Assembly (NCBI RefSeq): GCF_020521235.1
Contig: NZ_BLAY01000013.1
Location: forward strand, 18,595-82,594
Source: Microseira wollei NIES-4236
GTDB taxonomy: Bacteria > Cyanobacteriota > Cyanobacteriia > Cyanobacteriales > Aerosakkonemataceae
Direction of reading: 5' to 3'
Length of the DNA: 64,000 nt
Below, piece after piece: positions 52,309 to 62,215 of this stretch; position 1 is the stretch's first letter, and each line of letters begins with the position of its first letter. The position numbers and the translations under genes were made by a program. The notes beneath the pieces were generated by a model. That model did not search any database, was not told the DNA's origin, and worked only from the letters and a program-made list of their open reading frames with translations.

Positions 52309-55300
52309 CTACTCGATGGGGAGCCAAATCGTAAACTCTGTCCCTTGTCCTAGCACCGATTCACAAGTCAAACTTCCCCCGTGAGTTTCCTGCACAATTT
52401 GACGGCTAATCGATAATCCCAAACCCGTACCTTTCCCCAAGGATTTGGTTGTAAATAAATGGTCAAAGATGCGAGCTTTTATTTCTTCTGACATCCCCAA
52501 ACCATTATCCCGAATCTTAATCGCCACCTGTTGATTATCTGCTGTCACTTCAGTTTTGATGGTAATTTGATTCGGATTGGCCTGAATTTCAGCATAACTG
52601 CGCTGGGAATTCGATTCTTCTAACGCATCGATGGCATTTGCCAGAATATTCATAAATACCTGATTCAGCTGTCCCGGATAGCATTTGACGGCGGGAATGT
52701 TTCCATAGACCTTAATAGCTTGAATTTCCGGACGATTCTCGTTGGCTTTGAGGCGATGCCGTAAAATCATCAGCGTGCTATCGATGCCCTCGTGGAGATT
52801 GACCGCCACCTTGGAACTGCTGTCAGCGCGGGAAAAAGTGCGGAGGGAGGTGCTGATGTTGCGTATGCGATCGCACCCCACTTTCATCGATGACAGCATT
52901 TTGGGTAAATCTTCCAACAGATATTCTAGCTCAATTTCTTCAGCTTTTTCCGCGATTTCTTCCCCCGGATTAGGGAATTTTTCGTGGTATAATTCCAGGT
53001 ATTCTGTGAGGTCTTTAACCGCAGCGATCGCTTCATCAATATTCCCGGAAATAAACCCAACGGGGTTATTTATTTCGTGCGCCACCCCCGCGACTAAATT
53101 ACCCAGTGCAGACATTTTTTCGCTTTGAATCAGTTGCAGTTGCGTTTGTTGTAATTCTTGCAGATATTTTTCTAGCTGCTGGGCGTAGTTTTGGGATTGT
53201 TGGTAAAGTTGTTGCGATGTTTGATAAAGACGGGCATTTTCCAGAGAGATAGCAGCTTGAGCGCAAAGAAGGTTGAGGATTTCGATGCGCGAGGTGGTAA
53301 ATGCCCCCTGGATCAAATTATTTTCCAGGTACAGGATACCAATCAACTTGCCTTGATTTAGAATCGGTCCACACAACACACTTTTGGGTTGCTGTTTGTG
53401 CATGTAGGGGTCAGCTGCCCAATTAGTTTTAGCCGTTGCGTCCTGAATTACCAAGGTTTCCAATGTACGTTTGACATAATTAATCGCGCTTTTGGGAATT
53501 TCTAGGCTTTCCTCGACTGGTTCTGATTGCAGTACAGTCAGTTGAGTAGAGGTTTCAGCTTCATCTAGTTGTGCGATCGCTTCTATTACCCAATTGTCTC
53601 CTTGGGGTAAAACCAGCACGCATTTCTGCGCTCCTGCATTTTCCAGCACCACTTGCATCAAAGTCGCGATCAACTTGTCAAGTTGAATTTCGCCAGACAG
53701 GGTTTGAGAAGCTTTGATAACGCTTGCCAAGTCTAACTCCGCTAACATCTTGGTGTTGCTAGAAATTAGAGTTGTCTCTGTACTATGAATAGATAGGGTA
53801 GCGAGTGTTTGGTTGCTATGAGATCGAATTATTTCCCCCTGGAGAATGGGTGCGAGTAATTGGGGATAGCGTTTTTCTAAGTCATCAACTTTTGCCGTGG
53901 CTCCCCAACGAGCATAAGCATAGTAGGCTTCAGTTAAATAGACTTGAGCGATTTTTTCTCTCCCCCATCCCAGATAAAACTTGGCAATCAGTTCATTAGC
54001 AAGTGCTTCTTCTTGGATGTATTCGTTTTCTTTGGCTAAGGCTATAGCTTGGTTATAACAGTTGATGGCATCAATTTTTTGCTCCAAAACCCGATGCCGC
54101 TCTGCCTCTACTAAATAAAATTTATCCATGAAGTTAGCTGGGGCATGATGCGCCCAACCTTTCATTTTTTCCTGGTTAGCGGCTACCTTTTCCCAGATTT
54201 TTTCTTGTTCGGCTTGTTTGACATCAGGATACACTGCGAGGCGAGTCAGGGAATCATAAAAATGGAATTGAGGAATAACTATCTGTCCAATTCCACCGTT
54301 TAAGTATTGTTCTGCCTTGGCAGCATTTTCAATTGCTTGAGGATAGTTCCCTAGCAAATAACAGAGCTGAAGCTTGCCGAAATAAAAGTATAAAATTGCA
54401 CAGGTATCATTGGCTTCAAAATGAAGCGGCAGCATTTTTTCCTCATCATAAGCTTCACCGATGAGACAACATGGATTTTCCGCATATCCGAGCCAATTCA
54501 AGACTATTTGCCGATAGATCTCGTTCCGGTAAAATATCCTTTCTTGTTTGATTTGCCACAGGGCATTGCTGTAGGTCGTCAACTCCTGTTGCAGTTCTGT
54601 TAGTTCTCGACCCATGAAATATGCGGCGTAGCAGTAGGTATTCAAAGAAAGTGCTGCAAATTCTAAATCTCCCGTTTCCAGTCCGACAGAGTAAGCTTCC
54701 AGAAGCGGCTTTAATGTTTCCCTGATATGATCCTTCCAATTCCTGACCAGGCAATTAAATGTTTGGATCACCTTAGCTGTGACTGCTTTAGTATGAAACT
54801 TAGCCAACAGATTTTCAGCCAGCTTGCCAAATTGATACCCAGACTCGATGTCTTCCACTACTCCGCAGAGAATTAACCCGTAGACAACATAGGCAAAGGC
54901 AGATAAGGGGGCATTGCCATATGTAACCGATAAGTTGATTTGTTTAAAGATAATCAGCGGGAACAATTCCGGAACGGCTTGATAGACCAGAGTTGTTGCA
55001 CTGGCTAGAATACCCATAGCTGCCAATGAGCATGGGTCTGTCATTTCTGGTAAGTGAATTAAGTCCTCAATTTTACCCCTACTAGCCAGATTTGAAATTG
55101 TTTTCTCCCGTTCCATCTGAATATCGGATTGACTGGTATTTTCCGGAAAATATATTCCCAACAATTTCAAAAATGTTATTGTAGTATTGACCGCTTCTAT
55201 TGCTTTGTTCTGTGCGCCATAAGCTTGTATTTTGGCATGATAAACTTTCACTTTTTCCAGTGGTGTTTTAGCTTGCTGCAACACAACTTGTGCCAGTTGT

Positions 55301-57768
55301 TCCATCCGTTCAAAGTCAAGATCCAGGTAGGCTGCTTCTGCTGCTTCCTCATACAAATTTCGGGTTAATTGATAATTTGTTTGCCAACAGTCTGCTGGTA
55401 GAATCGATATCCCCACAGTAAAATATCCGACAGCAGCGGCATAGGCTGTAGAATTCCTGGCTTTACGTCCAGCCATGAGATTTAACTGAGCCAGTTCATC
55501 CCGCTCTGTTTGCAGCGCAATTAACTCGACCCCTATATTTAACTGGTTGACAATTGCAAAAATTTTCTCTTCCCGTTCGGCTTCAGGAGTTTTATTTAAC
55601 AGCTGTTGACCAATTTTTAAATGAGTTGATTGTTTCTGGTTTTCGGGAATTAGAGAGTAAGCGGCTTGCTGAACTCGGTCATGCAAAAATTTATAACTGG
55701 GTAATTGGTGGTTAATTGGTAATTGGTTGGGTTCTTCTTTATTGCTATAATCTTGGAAAAATTTGTAAATTTCGCTAAGAGGTAAAATTAACCCTTCTTG
55801 CAAGGCTTTCCACAAGTCTGCTGCCGTCTCATCTGGGGATTTTTCTTGCACGATTGCCAGGGTTTCCAAGTCAAATTGGTTGCCGATGCAGGCAGCTAGC
55901 TGCAATACAGTCTGAGTTGATGCTGGCAACTTCTGTAACTGAAGCGCCATAAATTCCACCACATCATCAGTTAGCGCTAACGTCCTGACGCGAACGATAT
56001 CGGACTGCCAATAACCGGCCTCAAAGTTAAAAATAATCAATCTATTTTCATATAAAGATTTAAGGAATTGATTCGCAAAGAAGGGATTCCCTTTGGTTTT
56101 TTGATGAATTAGTTGAGTGAGAGGAAAGGCAAGGTCTAGGGGACAATTGAGAGTATCGGCAATCAGATGGTTTAAATCGGATTGCTTGAGGGGAGCTAGA
56201 GTAATAGTATTAACTGTTGCTTGAATTTTCCTAATCTCTTCTAAAGCCAACATCAGCGGATGGGCAGGAGAAACTTCGTTATCCCGATAGGCACCAATGA
56301 GTAACAGATAGCAGCTATCCGTTTCGCTCATTAATAATTGCATCAACTTTAAAGAAGCCGAATCTGCCCATTGCAAGTCATCGAGAAATATCACCAGGGG
56401 ATGTTCTTTTGTGCTGAAGATCTGGATGAATTTCTCAAACAGCAAGTTAAAGCGATTTTGGGCAGCGCTGCCAGACAGTTCTGGGACAGGAGGCTGTTTG
56501 CCAATAATTCTTTCTAGTTCGGGAATGACATCAATGATGACTTGACCGTTCTCTCCCAAGGCTGAGAGAATTTTGGTTTTCCACTGTGCAATTTGAGTAT
56601 CGCTTTCACTTAGCAGTTGCGCCATTAAATCTCGGAATGCTTGCACGAATGCTGAGAAGGGAATGTTGCGCTGAAATTGGTCAAATTTACCTTTGATGAA
56701 GTAACCCCGCTGGCGCACGATGGGTTTGTGGATTTCATTGACAACAGCGGTTTTGCCAATACCGGAAAAACCTGCTACTAACATCATTTCGGTTTTTCCC
56801 CCTGCGACTCTGTCAAAGGCGGCGAGTAAGGTTTCTACTTCCTTGTGGCGACCGTAGAGTTTTTCAGGAATGATGAAGCAGTCTGAGATATCCCTTTTTC
56901 CTAACTCAAAGGCAGGGATGTTTCCTAAGTTGTTCCACTGATGCAAGCAGGTTTCTAGGTCCTGTTTTAATCCCAAGGCACTTTGATAGCGGTCTTCGGC
57001 ATTTTTTGCCATTAGTTTGCCGACAATATCAGACAGGATTGGAGGAATACTGGGGTTAAGACTGTGGACTGAATCAGGTTGCTTGGCAAGGTGAGAGTAA
57101 ACCAATTCCATCGGTTCGGTGGCGGAAAAGGGTAACCTTCCGGTGAGGAGTTCGTAGAAGGTAATGCCTAAAGAATAGAAGTCGGTGCGGTAGTCAATTC
57201 CCCGGTTCATTCGCCCAGTTTGTTCGGGAGATAAGTAGGGAAGAGTGCCTTCGAGGACGTTAGGATTGGTAAGAACTTGCGCTTCTCTGGGAAGTAGGGA
57301 AGCAATGCTGAAGTCAATCAGTCTTACTTCAAGGGTGGTGGGGTTAATCAGAATATTGCCGGGTTTGATGTCTTTGTGAATGACTCGATGGCGATACAAT
57401 CCTTCTAAAGTTGAGACAATTTGAATCGCGAGCGCCAGAAATTCTGCCAGACTGAGGGGATGGGAGGCGGTGTATTGTTTGAGGGAAATACCGCCCATAT
57501 CTTCCATGACTAGGGCATAACCGTTGCGGCAGTTTTCTAGACTGTAGGTTTTGATGATGCCGGGAAGGTCGAGGTTTTTGGCGATGCTGTATTGGTTGCG
57601 AAATTGCACCAGTTCGTTGAAGCTAGGATACTCACTCCGCAACAGTTTGATCGCAACGGGTTTTTGGTCTTTAGTTCGCTGCCCTCGATAGACTAGGGTT
57701 CTGGTGCTGTCGTATATTAGCTCAATAATGCGATAACCAGGGAGTGCGATCGCGCTGGGAGTATACAT
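52309..57768 (-). CDS. Giant hybrid: Ser/Thr kinase - AAA ATPase - GAF - histidine kinase
   Basis: 1819 residues. N-terminal eukaryotic-type kinase (GYRIIELIYDSTRTLVYRGQ; HRVIHKDIKPGNILI; DFSIAS; LPYLSPEQTGRMNRGIDYRT), then an AAA-16/STAND-like ATPase with Walker A GFSGIGKTAVVNEIHKP (about residue 330) and Walker B PLVIFLDDLQWAD. A long TPR-like helical region follows, then a GAF domain (about 1370-1530), a coiled coil, HisKA with the phospho-His in VAGVAHEINNPVGFISGN, and HATPase_c (NAIDALEES, DNGLGMSEE, GKGTGLGLSISRQIV). A large class of such sensors exists in filamentous cyanobacteria (for example heterocyst-related Pkn/HstK types). No response regulator is adjacent. Confidence 0.95.
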   Translation of the reverse strand: MYTPSAIALPGYRIIELIYDSTRTLVYRGQRTKDQKPVAIKLLRSEYPSFNELVQFRNQYSIAKNLDLPGIIKTYSLENCRNGYALVMEDMGGISLKQYTASHPLSLAEFLALAIQIVSTLEGLYRHRVIHKDIKPGNILINPTTLEVRLIDFSIASLLPREAQVLTNPNVLEGTLPYLSPEQTGRMNRGIDYRTDFYSLGITFYELLTGRLPFSATEPMELVYSHLAKQPDSVHSLNPSIPPILSDIVGKLMAKNAEDRYQSALGLKQDLETCLHQWNNLGNIPAFELGKRDISDCFIIPEKLYGRHKEVETLLAAFDRVAGGKTEMMLVAGFSGIGKTAVVNEIHKPIVRQRGYFIKGKFDQFQRNIPFSAFVQAFRDLMAQLLSESDTQIAQWKTKILSALGENGQVIIDVIPELERIIGKQPPVPELSGSAAQNRFNLLFEKFIQIFSTKEHPLVIFLDDLQWADSASLKLMQLLMSETDSCYLLLIGAYRDNEVSPAHPLMLALEEIRKIQATVNTITLAPLKQSDLNHLIADTLNCPLDLAFPLTQLIHQKTKGNPFFANQFLKSLYENRLIIFNFEAGYWQSDIVRVRTLALTDDVVEFMALQLQKLPASTQTVLQLAACIGNQFDLETLAIVQEKSPDETAADLWKALQEGLILPLSEIYKFFQDYSNKEEPNQLPINHQLPSYKFLHDRVQQAAYSLIPENQKQSTHLKIGQQLLNKTPEAEREEKIFAIVNQLNIGVELIALQTERDELAQLNLMAGRKARNSTAYAAAVGYFTVGISILPADCWQTNYQLTRNLYEEAAEAAYLDLDFERMEQLAQVVLQQAKTPLEKVKVYHAKIQAYGAQNKAIEAVNTTITFLKLLGIYFPENTSQSDIQMEREKTISNLASRGKIEDLIHLPEMTDPCSLAAMGILASATTLVYQAVPELFPLIIFKQINLSVTYGNAPLSAFAYVVYGLILCGVVEDIESGYQFGKLAENLLAKFHTKAVTAKVIQTFNCLVRNWKDHIRETLKPLLEAYSVGLETGDLEFAALSLNTYCYAAYFMGRELTELQQELTTYSNALWQIKQERIFYRNEIYRQIVLNWLGYAENPCCLIGEAYDEEKMLPLHFEANDTCAILYFYFGKLQLCYLLGNYPQAIENAAKAEQYLNGGIGQIVIPQFHFYDSLTRLAVYPDVKQAEQEKIWEKVAANQEKMKGWAHHAPANFMDKFYLVEAERHRVLEQKIDAINCYNQAIALAKENEYIQEEALANELIAKFYLGWGREKIAQVYLTEAYYAYARWGATAKVDDLEKRYPQLLAPILQGEIIRSHSNQTLATLSIHSTETTLISSNTKMLAELDLASVIKASQTLSGEIQLDKLIATLMQVVLENAGAQKCVLVLPQGDNWVIEAIAQLDEAETSTQLTVLQSEPVEESLEIPKSAINYVKRTLETLVIQDATAKTNWAADPYMHKQQPKSVLCGPILNQGKLIGILYLENNLIQGAFTTSRIEILNLLCAQAAISLENARLYQTSQQLYQQSQNYAQQLEKYLQELQQTQLQLIQSEKMSALGNLVAGVAHEINNPVGFISGNIDEAIAAVKDLTEYLELYHEKFPNPGEEIAEKAEEIELEYLLEDLPKMLSSMKVGCDRIRNISTSLRTFSRADSSSKVAVNLHEGIDSTLMILRHRLKANENRPEIQAIKVYGNIPAVKCYPGQLNQVFMNILANAIDALEESNSQRSYAEIQANPNQITIKTEVTADNQQVAIKIRDNGLGMSEEIKARIFDHLFTTKSLGKGTGLGLSISRQIVQETHGGSLTCESVLGQGTEFTIWLPIE

Positions 57769-57856
57769 AGGTATGCTAGTTGGCTGGTGAATATCGTAAC
57801 CCTTACAATCTATAATTCCCTTAAACTAACACAACTCACATCTTGCACCAATCGAC

Positions 57857-57928
57857 TGGGCGGGCACCGACGCCCACCCCACAAGAGATTGATTTTTCTT
57901 GTGGGATGGGCATCTTGCCCGTCCCACT
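57857..57928. repeat. GGGCGGGCACC..CCCACCCCAC inverted repeat
   Basis: GGGCGGGCACCGACGCCCAC and its right arm GTGGGATGGGCATCTTGCCC flank ACAAGAG/TCTTGT, forming a long imperfect hairpin. It is a dispersed cyanobacterial-type repeat between the kinase start and the convergent-side 58019 gene end. Confidence 0.75.
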
Positions 57929-58018
57929 TGTTAATCGTGCCAGATCTGAGACAATCTAACAGACCAGTCCCCACCAGACTCATACCTAGTTGTATCTGTT
58001 ACCGCAATCTACTGGTAG

Positions 58019-58729
58019 TCAAACTGCTAGCGGTTGCTCAACTTTATGGGTTTTTGCATAGACTAGAAGCTCGTCCATCGATTCTGCGTAGGCTTCAAAC
58101 AATTCATCAACCAATGCAAAATACACTTGACGCTGCTCATCTGTGATTTCTATTTGTGCAAAAAACTCCACAACATTACGACTGTTTATATTGTGGTTGT
58201 TTTCCTGTGTTAAATGATGGTTCCCGAAGAATCGATATTGTTTTTTGCCTCTGAATTGCAGTTGCTTAACAACTTGTTCGGTGTTCGAGAAAAAAACATT
58301 GCCTGTGACTTCTGAAACTAGAACTCCTATCAATTTTTGCAGCGGGTCTGATATCAAAACACATCGCTCAATTTTAGGGCACACTTGCCGAGTTTTCTTG
58401 GTTTCTTCGCCCCAAAGAAATTTCAAAGCATCGGTAAAATTAAGCGAGCGGTCTAGATCTAGTTTTTGCAGGTCTTCCAGAAGCCAATGCCAATGATCTT
58501 GTTCTTCATAACTGTGTTGATTGATAATTGCCTGGATTTTGTTAGTGGTTGGCTCTTCTCTGAACCCATATTTACACAAATCTGAAAAACCCGTAGCTAA
58601 AGGAACAAGGCAGGGAGCAAAAGCGAGCCTTTGTCTAGGATCTATGCTTTGGTCTTGCATGTAATCAAACAATGGCAATTCGGCAAATTCTTGCTTTCTC
58701 TTTTGAATTAATGCCAAAACGTCTTTCAT
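58019..58729 (-). CDS. Possible heme-oxygenase-like metalloenzyme, unknown function
   Basis: 236 residues from ATG 58729 (MKDVLALIQKRKQEFAELPL). All-helical text with QRLAFAPCLVPLATGFSDLC, HSYEEQDHWHWLLEDLQKL, VSEVTGNVFFSN and RFFGNHHLTQENNHNI. Repeated E/D/H-rich helices (HSYEEQDHWHW; GNHHLTQENNH) resemble diiron heme-oxygenase-like oxidases (HDO), but alignment to a named member is not secure. Single gene, minus strand. Confidence 0.65.
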   Translation of the reverse strand: MKDVLALIQKRKQEFAELPLFDYMQDQSIDPRQRLAFAPCLVPLATGFSDLCKYGFREEPTTNKIQAIINQHSYEEQDHWHWLLEDLQKLDLDRSLNFTDALKFLWGEETKKTRQVCPKIERCVLISDPLQKLIGVLVSEVTGNVFFSNTEQVVKQLQFRGKKQYRFFGNHHLTQENNHNINSRNVVEFFAQIEITDEQRQVYFALVDELFEAYAESMDELLVYAKTHKVEQPLAV

Positions 58730-58960
58730 CTTGAAATACCTCTTTTTCCTGGACTGTAGCACCCTAGCTAAATTTGGTAAATAGGTGGCTATGACAATCA
58801 ATATAGTAAATCTAATGTAGAGCGCCCTCGGTAAAATTAACTATTTTTTTTTTTTTTTATTGAACAAGAATAGATGAAAGTACTTGTCTAATTCCCTAAA
58901 TACACGGAACTAGGGGCTGAGCAAAGCAGGAAAGTTGTACGATTTGTGTTATGGTTGAGT

Positions 58961-59007
58961 TTTTAAGCGATCGCACCGTCAGTGTAGGACGGTGAGATCG
59001 CTTAAAA
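58961..59007. promoter_or_regulatory. 20-bp-stem inverted repeat before the GS-like gene
   Basis: TTTTAAGCGATCGCACCGTC and GACGGTGAGATCGCTTAAAA form a 20-bp stem with one mismatch and a 7-nt loop, containing a HIP1-like core. It ends 30 bp before the GS-like start. It could be a terminator of upstream transcription or a regulator site. A run of about 16 T occurs nearby at 58844-58859. Confidence 0.6.
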
Positions 59008-59037
59008 GTCCGCTATTAACTGCATAAATTCACATCA

Positions 59038-60381
59038 ATGTCTGATCACCCCAGATCTCAATCCCTAGAAGCGGCAGGTGTGAAGTTCATCCGCGTCCTC
59101 TGGTGCGATAATGCCAATATTATTCGCGGCAAGGCTATTCACATCGGCGCGCTATCCCATCATTGTGAACAGGGGGTGGGAATCTCAGCGGCACAGCAGG
59201 CGATGCCGGTGATGTATGATGCCCCAGTTGCTGAAACTGGTCTTGGCCCGGTTGGCGAGGTACGATTGATACCTGACTGGTCTACGCTTAATGTATTGCC
59301 TTATGCACCCAGTCATGCCCGCGTTATGGGGGATATGGTCAAGGATGGCATTGCTTGGTCTTTTTGTCCGCGCCATTTCTTGAAGCGGATGGTAGCTGAT
59401 GCTTCTAGTCTGGGTTTGGAAGTAATGGCGGCATTTGAAAATGAGTTTTACCTGCTGCGTCCAACTTCTGATGGCATTGGAGTAGAACCCGCTGACAATA
59501 CTGTTTTTGCTTCTACTCTGGCGATGGATTCTAATTTAAAAGTAATCGATGAAATTGCCCTTGCATTGGTTGCTCAAGCAATGCCCGTTGAGCAATACTA
59601 TCCCGAATCAGGCCCCGGTCAGCATGAAATTTCGATTCGCTATACCCAGGCAATGTCAGCTGCCGACCAACAAATTGCTTTCCGAGAAACTGTGCGCGCG
59701 ATCGCTATGCGACACGGCTTAAAAGCTTCTTTTTTACCTAAAATATTTGCCGATAAAGCTGGCAGTGGATGCCATTTACATTTGAGTCTATGGCAAGATG
59801 GCAAAAATATCGTTTCTGATGGGTCAAAAGTTGGCGGTCTTTCCCAGATAGCGCAAGCTTTTATTGCCGGAATTCTGAACCATTTACCAGCTTTGATGGC
59901 GCTGACTACTCCCTGCACTAATTCTTATCGTCGCATCCGCCCGCATTTTTGGAGCGGTGCGTTTCGCTGTTGGGGAATAGACAATCGCGAAGCCGCTGTG
60001 CGAGTACCAACTGACCCAGCGGTAAAAAGTCCGACTAATTTTGAGTTTAAAACAGTTGATGCTTCCGCAAATCCTTATTTGGCTTTAGGTGCGGTTATAG
60101 CGGCAGGACTCGATGGTGTTAAGACTCATCTTGAGTTGGGCGATCCGGTGGCGGTAGACCCCGGTTATTTGTCAGAATCAGAACGCAATCTGCGGGGTAT
60201 TGATTTGCTGCCGACCAATTTGGGGGATGCCATCGCTCACTTAACTCGCGATGATATCCTCCTCACTGCCTTGGGTTCAGATTTGGCAAATGCTTATCTG
60301 GCAGTGCGAAAAGCCGAGTGGGAAGCGATGAAAAATATGGAATTGGAAGATGAGGTAAAGCTTTTACTAGAACGCTATTAA
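59038..60381 (+). CDS. Glutamine synthetase-like (gamma-glutamyl ligase type) enzyme
   Basis: 447 residues of the GS family. It starts VKFIRVLWCDNANIIRGKAI (GSI-type beta-grasp), then AAFENEFYLL (metal Glu), PGQHEISIRY, GSGCHLHLSLWQDGKNI (the GSGxHxHxS motif), NSYRRIRPHFWSGAFRCWGI and NREAAVRVPTDP. It is not classical GlnA: length and text fit GS-like proteins that glutamylate amines, and the group fused to amidohydrolases in FluG/NodGS. The amidohydrolase gene starts 58 bp downstream. Confidence 0.88.
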   Translation: MSDHPRSQSLEAAGVKFIRVLWCDNANIIRGKAIHIGALSHHCEQGVGISAAQQAMPVMYDAPVAETGLGPVGEVRLIPDWSTLNVLPYAPSHARVMGDMVKDGIAWSFCPRHFLKRMVADASSLGLEVMAAFENEFYLLRPTSDGIGVEPADNTVFASTLAMDSNLKVIDEIALALVAQAMPVEQYYPESGPGQHEISIRYTQAMSAADQQIAFRETVRAIAMRHGLKASFLPKIFADKAGSGCHLHLSLWQDGKNIVSDGSKVGGLSQIAQAFIAGILNHLPALMALTTPCTNSYRRIRPHFWSGAFRCWGIDNREAAVRVPTDPAVKSPTNFEFKTVDASANPYLALGAVIAAGLDGVKTHLELGDPVAVDPGYLSESERNLRGIDLLPTNLGDAIAHLTRDDILLTALGSDLANAYLAVRKAEWEAMKNMELEDEVKLLLERY

Positions 60382-60402
60382 TCGATGGTGACAAGCTAGA
60401 CA

Positions 60403-60434
60403 AAATCTCAAATCTCAAATCTCAAATCTTAAAT
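60403..60434. repeat. Heptamer tandem repeat between GS-like and amidohydrolase genes
   Basis: About four copies of AAATCTC and one AAATCTT, ending a few bases before the ATG at 60440. Same class as 6034-6066. Confidence 0.85.
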
Positions 60435-60439
60435 TGTTT

Positions 60440-61567
60440 ATGGATCTTTGGCACATTCCGGCAATTGACCAACACGCTCATAACTTGCTCAAACCAGAAG
60501 TGTTTGACCGTTATCCCTATGGGGCTGCTTTTACTGAAGGGTATGATGCCGATATTGTCAACTATCATGCCCGTCATACCTTGTGCTACCGCAGGAGTTT
60601 AAGGGAAATTGCCACCCTTTTGGAGTGCGAACCAACAGAAGAAGCTATCCTTTCTCGACGCAGGGAATTAGGTATAGATCGACTCGCGGAACTCTGTTTC
60701 AATGCAGCAAATATAGAAACTATTCTCTTAGACGATGGTTTTCTTCCCGATGAAGTTCTGCCTGGGGAATGGCATCAAAAATTTGTGACTGTCCACAGGG
60801 TACTTCGTCTGGAATGGTTGGCAGAAAATATTATTAGTCAGGTTGATAATTTTGAGACATTGATAGACCATTTTCGCGCTGCAATTGACCCGCCTCCCCT
60901 GGGAGTTGTCGCTTTTAAGAGCATTGCCGCCTATCGCACTGGTTTGGATATTCAGCCAATTCCTTATGAAATGGCTAAGTTCAGCTTTTACGATCTGAAA
61001 CACTCTTCCCACCAAAAACCGCTGCGCCTCGCTAACAAAGCTTTAATTGACTTTCTGATCTTGCAGGCATTGGAAATTGCAGCTAAACATAACATACCCG
61101 TACAGTTTCATACGGGATTTGGCGACCCCGACCTCGATTTGCACAAAGCCAATCCTCTTTACCTGCGTACTTTACTAGAAGATAGTCGCTATCGAAATGC
61201 TAAATTTGTCCTACTTCATGCTTCCTATCCTTATATGCGCGAGGCAGGATATTTAGCTTATGTTTATCCTCACGTTTATTTGGATTTTGGCTTAGCGGTG
61301 CCTTTTTTAAGCGTTGCTGGGATGCGTTCTGCGGTACAGATGTTGTTGGAATTAACGCCTACTAGCAAGTTGATGTATTCTTCTGATGCTCACTTTATTC
61401 CGGAATTGTATTATTTGGGTGCGAAATGGGGGCGCAATATTTTAGGGTTAGTTTTAGAGCAATCTATCCAAGATTCTGATATAAATTCAGATGAAGCGGA
61501 GGCGATCGCCCTTGCAGTTATAAGGGAAAATGCCCGCAACCTTTACCGCTTACTCCCTTCGCCATAA
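60440..61567 (+). CDS. Amidohydrolase-2 family protein (FluG N-terminal-domain type)
   Basis: 375 residues from ATG 60440. TIM-barrel metal motif HIPAIDQHAHNLLKPEVF (HxH), HNIPVQFHTGFGDPDLDLHK, AKFVLLHASYPYMREAGYLA, and SDAHFIPELYYLGAKWGR (late Asp). In fungi FluG and in plants NodGS, a domain like this is fused N-terminal to a GSI-like domain. Here it is the neighbouring gene, in reverse order. Substrate unknown. Confidence 0.9.
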   Translation: MDLWHIPAIDQHAHNLLKPEVFDRYPYGAAFTEGYDADIVNYHARHTLCYRRSLREIATLLECEPTEEAILSRRRELGIDRLAELCFNAANIETILLDDGFLPDEVLPGEWHQKFVTVHRVLRLEWLAENIISQVDNFETLIDHFRAAIDPPPLGVVAFKSIAAYRTGLDIQPIPYEMAKFSFYDLKHSSHQKPLRLANKALIDFLILQALEIAAKHNIPVQFHTGFGDPDLDLHKANPLYLRTLLEDSRYRNAKFVLLHASYPYMREAGYLAYVYPHVYLDFGLAVPFLSVAGMRSAVQMLLELTPTSKLMYSSDAHFIPELYYLGAKWGRNILGLVLEQSIQDSDINSDEAEAIALAVIRENARNLYRLLPSP

Positions 61568-61606
61568 AAGAATACCTAACTCAAGGTGCTAGTTATTTCA
61601 TGCATA

Positions 61607-61680
61607 GTGGCTAATGGCTAATGGCTAATGGCTCTATGATAAAAAATGCTATATTAACAATTAGCAATTAGCAATTAACA
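61607..61680. repeat. Heptamer tandem repeats
   Basis: GGCTAAT copies (about four) at 61610-61632 and CAATTAG copies (three to four) at 61659-61678. These fill the gap before the Spx-like gene. Confidence 0.85.
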
Positions 61681-61746
61681 ACGCCAAAGTTTATAACTAC
61701 CAAATTGCGTTAGGTGCATTGTTGTTGATGTTGAGTAACCAGTGCT

Positions 61747-62109
61747 ATGTCGATTCAAGTTTATGGAATTCCAAATTGCGGCACCTGCAAAAAAGCCTTC
61801 AAATGGCTGGAAGATAACGGTGTTGAGTATGAGTTTATTAACACGAAAGAACATCCGCAAACTCGCGAGACGATCCAAAACTGGGTAGCGTCTTTGGGTT
61901 CAAAGCCGATGCGAAATACCTCTGGTCAATCTTACCGGGCGTTGGGCGACTTGAAGACGAATTGGACCGAGGAAGAGTGGATAGAGGCGTTCGCTAAAGA
62001 CGCGATGCTGCTTAAGCGTCCTCTTTTTGTTAAGGATGGACTTGCAGTGCTGGTAGGTTTCCGAGAGAAAGAGGAAAAGCTGCGAGAAAAGTTGGGAATT
62101 GCGGTATAA
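61747..62109 (+). CDS. Spx/MgsR (ArsC-like) family protein
   Basis: 120 residues. VYGIPNCGTCKKAFKWLEDN has a CxxC active site; the sequence continues YEFINTKEHPQTRETIQNWV, RNTSGQSYRALGDLKTN, LLKRPLFVKDGLAVLVGFRE (the KRP loop of ArsC/Spx). In Firmicutes Spx binds RNA polymerase alpha under thiol stress; in cyanobacteria the homologues could be arsenate reductases or redox regulators. Function here is open. Confidence 0.9.
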   Translation: MSIQVYGIPNCGTCKKAFKWLEDNGVEYEFINTKEHPQTRETIQNWVASLGSKPMRNTSGQSYRALGDLKTNWTEEEWIEAFAKDAMLLKRPLFVKDGLAVLVGFREKEEKLREKLGIAV

Positions 62110-62215
62110 TACCGTTGGATTTTTTGACTGCGTTCGCGAGCGCTCGCTCGTGACGCGCTTAATATAAAACATTTGATTTAAATATTGTCAGCGCTCGCTT
62201 ACTTCTGCACGACCT

